From the NCBI GenBank assembly GCA_928721915.1, contig CAKMVZ010000006.1, forward strand, positions 1 to 64,000: a stretch of 64,000 nt of DNA, written 5' to 3'. The notes under the pieces were generated by a model. The model saw only the letters and a program-made list of their open reading frames with translations, had not been told where the DNA came from and ran no database searches. The stretch comes from an uncultured Clostridia bacterium. GTDB taxonomy: Bacteria > Bacillota > Clostridia > TANB77 > CAG-508. The first letter of the stretch is position 1; each line of letters begins with the position of its first letter. Shown here piece after piece: positions 1 through 9,717 of this stretch. The position numbers and the translations under genes are program-made.

Positions 1-77
1 TAAATTTTATATATTCTTTTCTTTCTTTTCATTTCAGGTGTAACATAAATTTTTTCTGAAATTAAAATTTGATTCAT
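1..77 (-). CDS. N-terminal fragment of a minus-strand protein, possibly a sortase
   Basis: Only the first 25 codons lie in the window; the gene runs off the left edge. The start is well placed: a strong AAGGAGG ribosome site sits five bases before ATG. The visible peptide begins MNQILISEKIYVTP and continues with a Lys/Arg-rich stretch. That kind of N-terminus resembles the cytoplasmic segment before the membrane anchor of some clostridial sortases, but this is recollection of a pattern, not proof. The gene diverges from gltX. Confidence 0.5.
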   Translation of the reverse strand, partial: MNQILISEKIYVTPEMKRKKRIYKI

Positions 78-172
78 CTTATCCTCCTTTTCTTACAAAA
101 TAAACTAATTTTATTATAGCATTAGAATCTATTAAAATCAATAGAAAGTTTGGAAAAAATAGTGGAAATTTC

Positions 173-201
173 TTGCTTTTTTTATATCTGTATAGTAAAA
201 T
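173..201 (+). promoter_or_regulatory. Probable sigma-A promoter of gltX
   Basis: TTGCTT and TAAAAT are separated by 17 bases, about 50 bases upstream of gltX. The -35 box is weak, so the call is moderate. Confidence 0.4.
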
Positions 202-252
202 AAATCCGTAGTATTAGAAGAAAAGTATAGGATTTTAGAAAGAGGGATTTAT

Positions 253-1905
253 ATGAATAATAAAGAATTAGCGGATTTAATTTTTCCTAATGCAAAAGAT
301 TATACATTTTATGAAACAAAATATCCAAAAAGAGAGCTACCAGAAGGGGCTATTGTAACTAGATTCGCTCCAAGTCCAACAGGATTTGTACATATTGGAG
401 GAATTTATCAAAGTTTAATAGCAAAACTAATGGCAAAAAATAGTGGGGTATTTTTCGTTAGAGTTGAAGATACTGATCAAAAAAGAGAAGTACAAGATGG
501 TGTAAAACAAATCATGGAAGCATTAAAGGATTTTGATTTGGCACCTGATGAATATATTGATGAAAATAATGTAGACCATGGTTCTTATGGTCCATATAAA
601 CAATCTCTAAGAAAGGAAATTTATCAATCTTATGCTAAAAAATTCTTGGAAGAAGGTAATGCTTATCCATGTTTTTGCACATCGGAAGAATTAGATGAGA
701 TTAGAAGTAATCAAGAAAAAGCTAAAGAAAGAACAGGATATTATGGAAAGTGGACAAAATGCAGAAATATGCCTATAGATATGGCTGCCGAAAAAATAAA
801 AAATGGTGAACCTTATATCATAAGATTTAAATCACCAGGAAATCCAGAAAAAAAGATAAAACATAAAGATGTTATAAAAGGAAATGTAGAATTTCCTGAA
901 AATGACCAAGATATAGTAATAATAAAATCTGATGGTTTACCAACATATCATTTTGCACATTTGGTAGATGATCATTTAATGGGAACAAATATGGTAATAA
1001 GAGCAGATGAATGGCTTGCTTCTGTACCTTTGCATTTACAATTATTTTATGTAGCAGGTTTTAAAGCTCCAAAATATGCGCATATAGCTCCAATGATGAA
1101 AACTGATGGAGAAGGAAAACGTAAACTAAGTAAAAGAAAAGATCCAGAATCTGCAGTTTCTTATTATAAAGAAGAAGGTATACCAAAACAGTCTGTATTA
1201 GAATATTTAATGAATATTGCAAACTCAAATTTTGAAATTTGGAGAAAACAAAATCCAGATAAATCTATGTATGAATTTGATTTTGATATAAAGAAAATGG
1301 GAGTAAGTGGGGCATTATTTGATATGGTAAAGATGCTTGATGTTTCTAAAAATGTTATATCAAAATTTTCAGCTAAAGAAGTTTATGATTATTCATATGA
1401 TTGGGCTAAAGAATTTGATTCAGAGCTTAAAGAAATGTTAGATAATAAAGAATATTCTATGAAAGTTTTAGGAATTGAAAGAGGAAACTTAAAACCAAGA
1501 AAAGATTTAGCAAAATGGTCTGATTTAAAAGATAATATTTATTATATGTATGATGAAAAATTTATTACAAATAATATAGATTATGAATTTCAAAAAATAG
1601 TTGATAAAGATGAGATAAAGAAATTAGTTAAAACATATTTTGAGCAATATTATGATGAAAATGATGATAAACAAGTTTGGTTTGATAAAGTAAAAGATTT
1701 AGCAGAAAAATTTGGATATGCAAGAGAAGTAAAAGAGTTTAAAAAAGAACCAGAAAAATATCCAGGTCATGTAGGAGATGTAAGCACAGTAATTAGAGTT
1801 GCAATGACTGGAAGATGTAATACACCAGATTTATATGAAATATTAAATGTTTTAGGAAAAGATTCTATAAATAAAAGGATTGAAAAATTGTTAAAAGATA
1901 TTTAA
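253..1905 (+). CDS. gltX: Glutamyl-tRNA synthetase
   Basis: This class I synthetase charges tRNA-Glu with glutamate in the cytoplasm. The Rossmann nucleotide-binding core shows the HIGH-type motif as HIGG at residues 47-50, inside APSPTGFVHIGG, and the KMSKS-type loop as KLSKR near residue 290. At 550 residues it is longer than many bacterial GltX proteins (about 480-500), with extra sequence in the anticodon-binding half. If the genome lacks GlnRS it may also mischarge tRNA-Gln; the window cannot decide this. An AGAGGG ribosome site precedes the ATG. The gene is uninterrupted and has no in-frame CGG. The SPFH gene follows after 44 bases and is probably cotranscribed. Confidence 0.93.
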   Translation: MNNKELADLIFPNAKDYTFYETKYPKRELPEGAIVTRFAPSPTGFVHIGGIYQSLIAKLMAKNSGVFFVRVEDTDQKREVQDGVKQIMEALKDFDLAPDEYIDENNVDHGSYGPYKQSLRKEIYQSYAKKFLEEGNAYPCFCTSEELDEIRSNQEKAKERTGYYGKWTKCRNMPIDMAAEKIKNGEPYIIRFKSPGNPEKKIKHKDVIKGNVEFPENDQDIVIIKSDGLPTYHFAHLVDDHLMGTNMVIRADEWLASVPLHLQLFYVAGFKAPKYAHIAPMMKTDGEGKRKLSKRKDPESAVSYYKEEGIPKQSVLEYLMNIANSNFEIWRKQNPDKSMYEFDFDIKKMGVSGALFDMVKMLDVSKNVISKFSAKEVYDYSYDWAKEFDSELKEMLDNKEYSMKVLGIERGNLKPRKDLAKWSDLKDNIYYMYDEKFITNNIDYEFQKIVDKDEIKKLVKTYFEQYYDENDDKQVWFDKVKDLAEKFGYAREVKEFKKEPEKYPGHVGDVSTVIRVAMTGRCNTPDLYEILNVLGKDSINKRIEKLLKDI

Positions 1906-1949
1906 AGTTTTTACTTGAAGAATATAAAAAGTAAGAGGAGGAACTTATT

Positions 1950-3125
1950 ATGGGATTAATTAAAGCGGCTGCAAGTGCAATTGGTTCAACTTTTCATGAC
2001 CAATGGAAAGAAGTGATTGCATGTGAGAATATGAATAATGAAATTTTAATGATGGGAAAAACTACAGATACAGGAGCTATAACTAAAAAAAGTATTATAA
2101 GGGTTATGCCTGGTCAATGTGCAATAATTATGCAAAATGGTAAGGTTTTAGATGCTTCAGCAGAAGCAGGGGATTATGTTTTTGATGAATCTACATCACC
2201 TTCATTTTTTGCAGGAAATTTTGGAGCAGTATTTAAAGAAATGTGGCAAAGATTTACTTATGGTGGAGGAATTCCAGATCAACAAGTGGTTTATTTCTTT
2301 AATATGAAAGAAATTATGGATAATAAATTTGGAACTGCAACTCCAATTCCATATCAAGATTGGTCACATCCTGTTCCAAATCAAATGACAGGTGGAGTAA
2401 CACCTTTAGCAGTTAAAGTAAAATGTTATGGAAAATATACTTTTAAAATAGAAGATCCTAGTTTATTTATGAAAGAAATTGCAGGAACTGCTATGGTCTA
2501 TAGGAAAGACCAAATAGTAGAACAAATTAGAACAGAAGTTATGAGTGCATTTCAAAATGTACTAAATGAACTTGGAACTGAAGAACATAAAGTTCCAGTT
2601 TTGGAATTACCTAGTCAAACAGATGAAATTAAAGAAATGATGGATGAAAAAATATTTGATGAGCCTTTAAGAAATAGGGGATTAAATATTGTATGCTTTG
2701 CAGTAGAATCAGTTTCTTTAGATGAGCAATCAGAAAAATATATTCAAGATTATATATTAAGCTCAAATGCACATATGCAACAAGGTACTCTTACTCAAAG
2801 TTATGCAAAAGCCGTTGAAAATGCAGCTTCAAATGAAGGCGGAGCAATGAATGGCTTTTTAGGAGTTGGAATGATGAATATGGCAGGTGGAGGAATTTTT
2901 GGGCAAACTGTTAATAATGTAAATGATGGAGTTAGAAATTCTGTTAATCAAAATAATGTGAATACTGCAAATACATGGCAATGTCCAAAATGCAAACAGA
3001 TGAATGATGGAAACTTCTGTGAGAACTGTGGTACTAAAAAGCCAGAAGAAAAAACTTGCCCAAAATGTGGTAATCCTGTGGATAACACTCAAAAATTTTG
3101 TCCAAATTGTGGAGAAAAATTATAA
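1950..3125 (+). CDS. SPFH-domain protein with C-terminal double zinc ribbon (YdjI-like)
   Basis: The 391-residue protein has an SPFH/band-7-like domain over about residues 30-285. This matches the family annotated as SPFH domain or virion core protein (YdjI in Bacillus), which associates with membrane stress complexes. A Gly/Met/Asn-rich linker (about 290-340) leads to two C-terminal zinc ribbons with CPKC/CENC and CPKC/CPNC knuckles. AGGAGG stands before the ATG. It lies between two aminoacyl-tRNA synthetase genes, which does not suggest a specific role. The molecular function is unknown. Confidence 0.8.
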   Translation: MGLIKAAASAIGSTFHDQWKEVIACENMNNEILMMGKTTDTGAITKKSIIRVMPGQCAIIMQNGKVLDASAEAGDYVFDESTSPSFFAGNFGAVFKEMWQRFTYGGGIPDQQVVYFFNMKEIMDNKFGTATPIPYQDWSHPVPNQMTGGVTPLAVKVKCYGKYTFKIEDPSLFMKEIAGTAMVYRKDQIVEQIRTEVMSAFQNVLNELGTEEHKVPVLELPSQTDEIKEMMDEKIFDEPLRNRGLNIVCFAVESVSLDEQSEKYIQDYILSSNAHMQQGTLTQSYAKAVENAASNEGGAMNGFLGVGMMNMAGGGIFGQTVNNVNDGVRNSVNQNNVNTANTWQCPKCKQMNDGNFCENCGTKKPEEKTCPKCGNPVDNTQKFCPNCGEKL

Positions 3126-3155
3126 GAATTAAAATAAATTTAAGGAAGTGAAAAT

Positions 3156-4733
3156 ATGAAAGAAAAATTCTATATAACAACACCAATCTATTATCCAAGT
3201 GGAAGATTTCATATTGGAACAGCTTATTGTACAGTTTTAGCAGATTGCATAAGAAGATATAAAAAAGCAAGAGGATATGATACATTTATGCTTACAGGCC
3301 TTGATGAACATGGTAAAAAAATGGAGACTAAAGCAGAAGAAAATGGGGTTACTCCAAAAGAATATGTAGATATGATGGCTAAAAAAGCAAAAGAGTTATG
3401 GAATTTAATGGAAATAGGATATGATAGGTTTATTAGAACTACAGATGAAAAACATGTTAAAGCAGTGCAAAAGATTGTTCAAAAATTCATAGACAATGGA
3501 GATATTTATAAAGGAGAATATGAAGGTTGGTATTGTATGCCTTGTGAAAATTATTTTACTGAAACACAATTAGTAGATGGAAAATGTCCTGATTGTGGAA
3601 GAGAAGTAAAAAAGATGAAAGAAGAATCATATTTCTTTAATATGAAGAAATATGAAGGATGGCTTAAAGAATTTTATAAAGAAAACCCAGAATTTTTAGT
3701 TCCAGAAAGTAAGAAAAATGAAATTTTCAAGAATTTTATTGATCCAGGTTTAGAAGATTTATGTATTAGTCGTTGTACTTTTGACTGGGGAATAAAAATG
3801 CCAAATGATCCAAAACATGTTTTATATGTATGGTTAGATGCACTAACTAATTATATAACAGCATTAGGCTATATGTCAGATGATGATTCACTATTTAAAA
3901 AATATTGGCCAGCTGATGTTCATGTTGTTGGAAAAGAAATTATTAGATTTCATGGTATATATTGGCCTATATTTTTACATGCCCTTGGATTAGAACTTCC
4001 TAAAAAATTATATGCTCATAGTTGGATAGTGATGAAAGATGGAAAGATGTCAAAATCATTTGGAAATGTTGTTTATCCAGAAGATTTAATCTCAAGATAT
4101 GGAGTAGATGCTACAAAATATTATTTATTAAGATTAATGAGTTTTGCTCAAGACTCAGTATTTACTCCAGAAGATTTTGTATTAAGATATAATTCAGATT
4201 TAGCAAACGATTTAGGAAATTTATTAAATAGAACTATTGGAATGATTAATAAATATTTTGGCGGAATTATACCAGTAGATTCTAGCTCAAAAACAGATTT
4301 TGATGAAGATTTAAGAAAAGTGGCAAAAGAGCAAATTTTAAAATTAGAAGAAAATATGGATAAACTTTATGTAAGTGATGCTATTCAAGATTTATGGAAA
4401 TATATTGCAAGAACAAATAAATATATTGATGAAACAGCCCCATGGATTTTATCAAAAGAAGAAAAAATAGAAGAATTAAAATCAGTTATGTTTAATTTAG
4501 CAGAAGCTTTAAGAAAAATAGCTATTTTACTTACTCCATATATGCCAAATACATCTAAAGAAATTTTATCTCAGCTAGGAATTGATGAAAAATCAGCTTT
4601 ATGGGATAGCTTGCTAGATTATGATAAAATTAAACCTAATACTAAAATAATTTCTCAAGGAAAGCCTTTATTTGTAAGATTAGAACAAGAAGAGGAGTTA
4701 GAATATATAAAATCAGTTATGAAAGGAAAGTAA
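3156..4733 (+). CDS. metG: Methionyl-tRNA synthetase
   Basis: This class I synthetase charges initiator and elongator tRNA-Met. The HIGH motif is HIGT at residues 19-22, and KMSKS is exact near residues 297-301. A zinc knuckle with CMPC and CPDC pairs lies in the connective peptide around residues 125-150. With 525 residues it lacks the C-terminal EMAP/Trbp111-like tRNA-binding domain present in the roughly 650-residue forms. The ribosome site is AAGGAAG. Followed by a new promoter, so hpf is probably a separate unit. No in-frame CGG. Confidence 0.95.
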   Translation: MKEKFYITTPIYYPSGRFHIGTAYCTVLADCIRRYKKARGYDTFMLTGLDEHGKKMETKAEENGVTPKEYVDMMAKKAKELWNLMEIGYDRFIRTTDEKHVKAVQKIVQKFIDNGDIYKGEYEGWYCMPCENYFTETQLVDGKCPDCGREVKKMKEESYFFNMKKYEGWLKEFYKENPEFLVPESKKNEIFKNFIDPGLEDLCISRCTFDWGIKMPNDPKHVLYVWLDALTNYITALGYMSDDDSLFKKYWPADVHVVGKEIIRFHGIYWPIFLHALGLELPKKLYAHSWIVMKDGKMSKSFGNVVYPEDLISRYGVDATKYYLLRLMSFAQDSVFTPEDFVLRYNSDLANDLGNLLNRTIGMINKYFGGIIPVDSSSKTDFDEDLRKVAKEQILKLEENMDKLYVSDAIQDLWKYIARTNKYIDETAPWILSKEEKIEELKSVMFNLAEALRKIAILLTPYMPNTSKEILSQLGIDEKSALWDSLLDYDKIKPNTKIISQGKPLFVRLEQEEELEYIKSVMKGK

Positions 4734-4742
4734 TAAAAGTAC

Positions 4743-4771
4743 TTGAAATTTTATAAATTAACTGATAGAAT
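4743..4771 (+). promoter_or_regulatory. Sigma-A promoter of hpf
   Basis: TTGAAA and TAGAAT with a 17-base spacer, roughly 30 bases before the hpf start codon, giving a short leader. Confidence 0.65.
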
Positions 4772-4798
4772 AGTGGTACCAAAAAAGGAGGGAAAACT

Positions 4799-5344
4799 AT
4801 GATTAATTTAACAATCACAGACAAAGAATTAAAAGCAACAGAAGCCATTAAGGAGTATGTTGAGAAAAAATTAGAAAGAATAGAAAAATATTTTGCAAAT
4901 GAGGTTATTACAGTAAATGTAAAAACTAAAGCAGAAAAAAATATGCAAGTTGCTGAAATGTATGTAGCAGTAAATGGTGTAAATTATAAAGCAGTTACAG
5001 AAGATAGAGACTTGTATGCATCAATTGATAAAGATATTGATATTTTAGAAGGTCAAATTAGAAAAACAAAAACTAAAAAAGAAAAAATGCAAAAAGATGC
5101 TTCAATTAAACAAATGACTTTTAGTGGAGAAGAAGCAATAAATACAATTGAGATTGAAGATGAAGTAGTAAAAACTTTACATTATGATATAAAACCAATG
5201 TCAGTTGAAGATGCAAAAATTAAATTAAAAGAAAGAGCTGGAAGCTTGTTCTTTACATTTATAAATGTAGATACACAAAAAGTAAATGTTTTATATAGAT
5301 TACCAGATGGAAAAAACTTTGGTATAGTTGAGCCAGAAGCATAA
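4799..5344 (+). CDS. hpf: Long-form ribosome hibernation promoting factor
   Basis: Binds 30S subunits in slow growth and, through its C-terminal domain, dimerises ribosomes into inactive 100S particles. The 181 residues fit the long Firmicutes form: an N-terminal S30AE domain (about 1-100, beta-alpha-beta with a basic helix), a charged linker, and a C-terminal dimerisation domain (about 125-180) with the typical KxxxxKPMSVEDA pattern. AGGAGG precedes the ATG. Single-gene unit with its own promoter and terminator. Confidence 0.93.
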   Translation: MINLTITDKELKATEAIKEYVEKKLERIEKYFANEVITVNVKTKAEKNMQVAEMYVAVNGVNYKAVTEDRDLYASIDKDIDILEGQIRKTKTKKEKMQKDASIKQMTFSGEEAINTIEIEDEVVKTLHYDIKPMSVEDAKIKLKERAGSLFFTFINVDTQKVNVLYRLPDGKNFGIVEPEA

Positions 5345-5368
5345 TAAATTTTTAAGAAAATGATTTTT

Positions 5369-5400
5369 AAGAAAGTAGTTTTAGCTACTTTCTTTTTTTT
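5369..5400 (+). terminator. Rho-independent terminator after hpf
   Basis: A ten-base-pair stem (AAGAAAGTAG with CTACTTTCTT) with a six-base loop, ending in a T run. Confidence 0.85.
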
Positions 5401-5432
5401 CGTTTTTTCGCTAAAACTAGAACTTTTTCATC

Positions 5433-5462
5433 GAAGGAAATTTTTAAATTAATATAGAATAT
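5433..5462 (+). promoter_or_regulatory. Sigma-H-type promoter of the spoIIA operon
   Basis: GAAGGAAAT matches the sigma-H -35 consensus (RnAGGAwWW) and ATAGAATAT matches the -10 consensus (RnnGAATww), separated by 12 bases as expected. The spoIIA operon is sigma-H dependent in Bacillus, so sequence and context agree. It lies about 60 bases before spoIIAA. Confidence 0.7.
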
Positions 5463-5521
5463 ATAACTAGAAAAAAGACAAGCTTGTAAATTTATTTTAA
5501 AAAGAAGGGAGATTTTGAATT

Positions 5522-5836
5522 TTGAAGGTAAATCATTATATTGAAGAAAAAATTTTAGAGGTTGAATTAACAGAAGAAATTGACCATCATTCTTCACAAA
5601 AAATAAGGACAAGACTTGATTATGAAATTCAAAGGTTTAGTCCTAAAAAAGTAATAATTGATTTAGAAAAAGTAAAATTTATGGATAGTGCAGGAATTGG
5701 ATTAATAATAGGAAGATATAAAACTGTTTTAAGTTATGGTGGAACATTAGAAGTAAGAAATGTATCAGAAAAACTGAGAAAAATTTTAGAAATGTCAGGA
5801 ATACATAAAATTATAAATATAAAAACTGTAGCATAA
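5522..5836 (+). CDS. spoIIAA: Anti-sigma-F factor antagonist SpoIIAA
   Basis: This STAS-domain protein releases sigma-F from SpoIIAB in the forespore after SpoIIE removes its phosphate. The 104 residues are a complete STAS fold, and the regulatory serine is Ser56 in the MDSAGIG motif. The start is a TTG, chosen because it lies about 12 bases after GAAGGGAG and gives a normal N-terminus. First gene of the operon, followed 33 bases later by spoIIAB. Confidence 0.92.
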   Translation: MKVNHYIEEKILEVELTEEIDHHSSQKIRTRLDYEIQRFSPKKVIIDLEKVKFMDSAGIGLIIGRYKTVLSYGGTLEVRNVSEKLRKILEMSGIHKIINIKTVA

Positions 5837-5869
5837 ATTTATGTATTTATAAGAAAGGAATTTTAAAAA

Positions 5870-6301
5870 ATGGAAGATTTAAAAAATGAATTGAAATTAG
5901 AATTTTTAAGTAAATCTGCAAATGAGGGCTTTGCAAGAGTTGCTATTGCGGCTTTTGCTTCGCAATTAGATCCTACAATTGAAGAAATTGCAGATATTAA
6001 AACATCTGTATCAGAAGCAGTTACAAATTGTATTATTCATGCTTATCCAAATGGAGATGGGTGGATAAAAGTACATAGTAAACTTTTTGAAAATGAAATT
6101 TTAATAGAAATTTCAGATACAGGTGAAGGAATTGAAAATGTTGAAGAAGCAAAAGAGCCTTTATATACAACAAAAGGAAATCTTGAACGTTCTGGAATGG
6201 GATTTACAATTATGGAAAACTTTATGGATAGCTTAAAAGTTGAATCAATTGTTGGGCTTGGAACTAAAGTTACAATGAGCAAAAAAATAAGAAAGGAATA
6301 G
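5870..6301 (+). CDS. spoIIAB: Anti-sigma-F factor and serine kinase SpoIIAB
   Basis: Binds and inhibits sigma-F and phosphorylates SpoIIAA on serine. The 143-residue GHKL ATPase fold shows the N box with Glu49 and Asn53, and the G1 box ISDTGEGI around residues 81-88. GAAAGGAA precedes the ATG. It lies between its two partners, spoIIAA and sigF, which is the classical arrangement. Confidence 0.93.
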   Translation: MEDLKNELKLEFLSKSANEGFARVAIAAFASQLDPTIEEIADIKTSVSEAVTNCIIHAYPNGDGWIKVHSKLFENEILIEISDTGEGIENVEEAKEPLYTTKGNLERSGMGFTIMENFMDSLKVESIVGLGTKVTMSKKIRKE

Positions 6302-6313
6302 GCTTATTTTAAA

Positions 6314-6917
6314 ATGATTAAAAAAGATGAAAGTATTCTTATAAAAGAAGCTAAATCTCGGAAATCAGAAGAGCCTTGAAATACTTATAAAAGAAAATAT
6401 GGGTCTTATTTGGAGCATTGTGAAGAAATTTTTAAATAGAGGATATGATAAAGAAGATTTATATCAAATTGGTTCAATAGGATTTATTAAAGCAGTAAAA
6501 AGATTTAATTTAAATTTGGGTTATAAATTGTCTACTTTTGCAGTACCTTATATTATGGGAGAAATAAAAAAATTTTTAAGAGATGATGGAATTATAAAAA
6601 TTAGTAGAAATATTAAAGAATTAGGTATAAAAATTAGAATTGATTCTATAAATTCAGAAATTTTTGAAAATGGAAATAAAGAAAAATTAGAACAGATTTC
6701 TAATAAAATAGATGAACAAAGTAAAATAGTAGAAAGATTAAGCTTAGAAAATATGATTAAAAGTTTAGATAATAGAGACAAAAAAATTATAGATTTAAGA
6801 TATTTTAAATGTAAAACACAATCAGAAGTTGCTAAGATTTTAGGTATTTCACAGGTTCAGGTTTCTAGGATTGAGCGAAAAATTTTAGATAATATGAAAG
6901 AAGAAATGTGTGGATGA
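6314..6917 (+). CDS. sigF: Forespore sigma factor SigF, with one +1 CGG site
   Basis: Directs early forespore transcription. Read straight from ATG 6314 the frame fails after 15 codons. Skipping the C of the zero-frame CGG at 6359 continues the frame as AKS-GNQKSLEILIKEN, giving a 200-residue protein. Region 2 has a YQIGSIGF-type core (standard form xQxGxxGL), and region 4.2 has a clear helix-turn-helix near the C-terminus (SEVAKILGISQVQVSRIE). The skipped C precedes the glycine of the conserved A-x-x-G-N/D pattern found near the start of sigma-F/B/G proteins. The TGA stop overlaps the ATG of spoIID. Confidence 0.88.
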
Positions 6918-7935
6918 ATATATTTCGATTTATAAAAAAATTTAAGAAAATTATTATTTATATTATTATATTATTTGTAATTATAAAATGTGGATCTATT
7001 GTATTTCAAGGAAAAGTAGAGCAAACTATGTCTGAAGATGATTTAAAAGAATTACCAATTGCATATAAAGAATTCAATTATGGAGATTATACAACAATTA
7101 AATTATTGCATATAAGTACAGGAGAAGTAGAAGAAATTCCACTTGATAAATATTTATATGGAGTTGTATCTGCTGAAATGCCAGCGTCTTATGAATTAGA
7201 AGCTTTAAAAGCGCAAGCAATAGTTGCAAGAACTTATACTATTTATAAAATTATGAATGGAAGTAATCATAAAGAGCAAAATGCTGATATGTGCGATAGT
7301 TCAGCTTGTTGTCAAGCGTGGATTAGTAAAGAAAATAGATTAGCAAGATGGGAAGAATCTCAAAGAGAAGCAAATTGGATTAAAATAGAAAATGCTGTAA
7401 ACTCAACTATTGGAGAAGTTATACTTTATAATGGGCAGCCCATAGATGCTTTTTTCCATAGTAATAGTGGTGGCTCAACTGAGGTTCCAGAAAATGTTTG
7501 GGGAGGATCTTTTCCTTATTTTCAAAGTGTTGAAACATCTCGGCGAAGAGGCTTATACATCATATGCTTCAGAAGTTGTTTTAAGTAAAGATGAACTTAT
7601 TCAAAAAATGTTAAGTAGTTATTCAACATTTCAAATTAATTTTGAAGAAGAAAATGCAATTCAGATTCTAGAATATACTGATAGTCGGAAGGGTAAAAAA
7701 AATCAAAATAGGAAATATAGAAATAACAGGTACAGATTGTAGAAGCATTTTTGGTCTAAAATCTGCAAAATTTGAAGTATCAAGAGATGGAGAAAACATA
7801 AAATTCACAGTAAAAGGCTATGGTCATGGAGTAGGCTTAAGCCAATGCGGAGCAGATTCTTTAGCCAAACAAGGATATACAGCAGAAGAAATAGTAAAAC
7901 ATTATTATAAAGATATCGACATAAGCGATTATTAA
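6914..7935 (+). CDS. spoIID: Stage II sporulation protein D, with two +1 CGG sites
   Basis: A membrane-anchored lytic transglycosylase needed for engulfment. The ATG overlaps the sigF stop (ATGA), preferred over an upstream GTG at 6908. Residues about 8-28 form a transmembrane anchor. The SpoIID domain shows the usual EEIPLDKYLYGVVSAEMPAS and LKAQAIVARTY segments. Zero-frame CGG at 7541 and 7686 each need a C skip; the joined protein is 339 residues and ends in the typical GYGHGVGLSQCGA motif. That conserved end lies after both sites, so a functional protein requires both. Cotranscribed with sigF, unlike in Bacillus subtilis. Confidence 0.88.
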
Positions 7936-8036
7936 AAAATAATTTATAAAATTGTGGAAAAAAGTGAATAAATTGGTGGGAAAAAGAGAATACTTTTTTA
8001 TATAGAATATTTGATTTATGAAAAGGAGAGATTGAT

Positions 8037-8846
8037 ATGAATGAAAAATATAAAAAAGTACTTATTGCCTTTGGTATAACTTTAGCAGTAACAGTTGTTA
8101 CTTTTGCTATTATTTTTATTAGTTATACTCAAAAATTAAAAAATACACCAAATTACGGATTAGTTACAACAAATACTATAAATAGTGTTGTTGATAATTA
8201 TGATGAGGATGATATTTTAGATACTAGTGAATCAGACGATATGAATATAAATGAAGCAATGAATGAGGTTTTAGATAATTTTAATTCTACAAATTCAGTC
8301 CAAGGAGAAACTTTAAATACAGCGGCAACTTCTACTGAAAATACTGAAAAACCAGTAGAAGAAAATAATGTATCAGAAAATGTGGAAACTGCAGCACCTG
8401 CAGAAGAAAATAAAGAAGCGCCTAAAGAAGAAAAGCCAGTTTCTTTTGTAGCACCAGCTTCTGGCGAAATAATAACAGATTTTGCAGATGAAAGTTTGAT
8501 TTATTCTGAAACTTTACAAGAATGGACTACACATCTTGGAATTGATATAAAGGCAGATAAAACAAGTGTAGTTGTTGCAAGTGAAGCTGGGACAGTAAAA
8601 AGTATTAAGAATGACCCAAGATATGGTTTGACAATAACTATTTCACATAATGATGGATTTGAAACTGTATATTCAAATTTATTATCAAGCGAATTTGTAA
8701 ATGAGGGAGATACAGTAGAACAAGGACAAACAATTGGAACAGTAGGAGAAAGCGCAAGCTTTGAAATAGCAGAAGTACCACATTTACATTTTGAAATGTA
8801 TAAAGATGGAAAGGCTGTAAATCCAACAAACTATTTAAGTGAATAA
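8037..8846 (+). CDS. spoIIQ: SpoIIQ-like forespore M23 peptidase-family protein
   Basis: In spore formers SpoIIQ spans the forespore membrane and contacts SpoIIIAH. The 269-residue protein has one transmembrane helix (about residues 8-28), an acidic Thr/Glu-rich linker and a C-terminal LytM/M23 domain (about 140-265). The zinc motifs look intact: HLGID near residue 165 and HLHFE near residue 252. This is the clostridial state; the Bacillus protein has lost catalytic residues. AAAGGAGAG precedes the ATG. Its position next to spoIID supports the assignment over a vegetative endopeptidase. Confidence 0.8.
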   Translation: MNEKYKKVLIAFGITLAVTVVTFAIIFISYTQKLKNTPNYGLVTTNTINSVVDNYDEDDILDTSESDDMNINEAMNEVLDNFNSTNSVQGETLNTAATSTENTEKPVEENNVSENVETAAPAEENKEAPKEEKPVSFVAPASGEIITDFADESLIYSETLQEWTTHLGIDIKADKTSVVVASEAGTVKSIKNDPRYGLTITISHNDGFETVYSNLLSSEFVNEGDTVEQGQTIGTVGESASFEIAEVPHLHFEMYKDGKAVNPTNYLSE

Positions 8847-8854
8847 AAATAAAT

Positions 8855-8887
8855 TCCTAGCATTTAAAATATGCTAGGATATTTTTA
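8855..8887 (+). terminator. Terminator after spoIIQ
   Basis: Nine-base-pair stem TCCTAGCAT/ATGCTAGGA followed by a T-rich tract. Confidence 0.75.
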
Positions 8888-8908
8888 TGTATAAATATCA
8901 AAAAAATA

Positions 8909-8937
8909 TTTACAAATTTAATGCATAATGATACGAT
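8909..8937 (+). promoter_or_regulatory. Possible promoter of the ABC transporter operon
   Basis: TTTACA and TACGAT with a 17-base spacer, about 30 bases before the ATPase start. Confidence 0.4.
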
Positions 8938-8970
8938 AATTTTAAGTAAAAAAATTTTTAAGAGGTAAAT

Positions 8971-9694
8971 ATGATAGAAATAAAAAATGTTAATGAATCT
9001 TATATTGATGGTGTAAAAGTTATAGATAATATGAATTTAACTATTGATGATGGAGTTGTTTTTGGTTTTATTGGTCCTAATGGAGCAGGAAAAACTACTA
9101 CTATTGAAATGATTACAGGAGTTTTGGCAATAGATAGTGGAGATATTTTAATAGATGGAAAAAGTATTATTAGTAATCCAATAGAAGCTAAAAAACAATT
9201 TGGATTTGTACCAGATACACCAGATGCTTTTGAAAAGTTAACAGGATTAGAATATTTAAATTTTATAGGTGATGTTTATGAAATTCCTGCTAAAGATAGA
9301 TTAGAAAGAGTAAAGGAGTTAGCACGGTGAATTTAATATGCAAGAACATTTAAAAAGTAGAATTCAGAGCTATTCTCATGGAATGAAACAAAAATTGTTA
9401 ATAATAAGCGTTCTTATGCATAATCCTAAAAATTGGATACTAGATGAGCCTATGACTGGTTTAGATCCAAAAGCTTCATATACTCTTAAAAAATTAATGA
9501 AAGAACATAGTAAAAAAGGAAACACAGTATTTTTTTCAACACATGTTTTAGAAGTTGCAGAAAAAATATGTGATAAAATTGCAGTTATTGATAAAGGAAA
9601 AATTATATTTGTAGGGGCAGTAGAAGAGTTAAAATTAAAAGTAAAAAGTAATTCTTCATTAGAAGAGTCATTTTTGAAAATAATAGATAAATAA
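8971..9694 (+). CDS. ABC transporter ATP-binding protein, with one +1 CGG site
   Basis: The ATPase subunit of an ABC exporter. Walker A is GPNGAGKTT at about residues 34-42, the signature appears as SYSHGMKQK, Walker B as WILDEPMTGLD, and the switch histidine lies in STHVLE. The frame breaks at a zero-frame CGG at 9325, which is immediately followed by TGA. Skipping the C reads LAGEFNM and joins both halves into 240 residues, a normal length. Without the event the protein would lack signature and Walker B motifs. The permease gene follows after 23 bases. Substrate unknown. Confidence 0.88.
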
Positions 9695-9717
9695 ATTTTT
9701 AATTAAAGGGAATTTAT

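Noticed and set aside
4767..4790. T-box-like motif TGGTACC before hpf
   Set aside because: It lies just after the -10 box of a good promoter, there is no specifier stem or antiterminator, and hpf is not a T-box gene.
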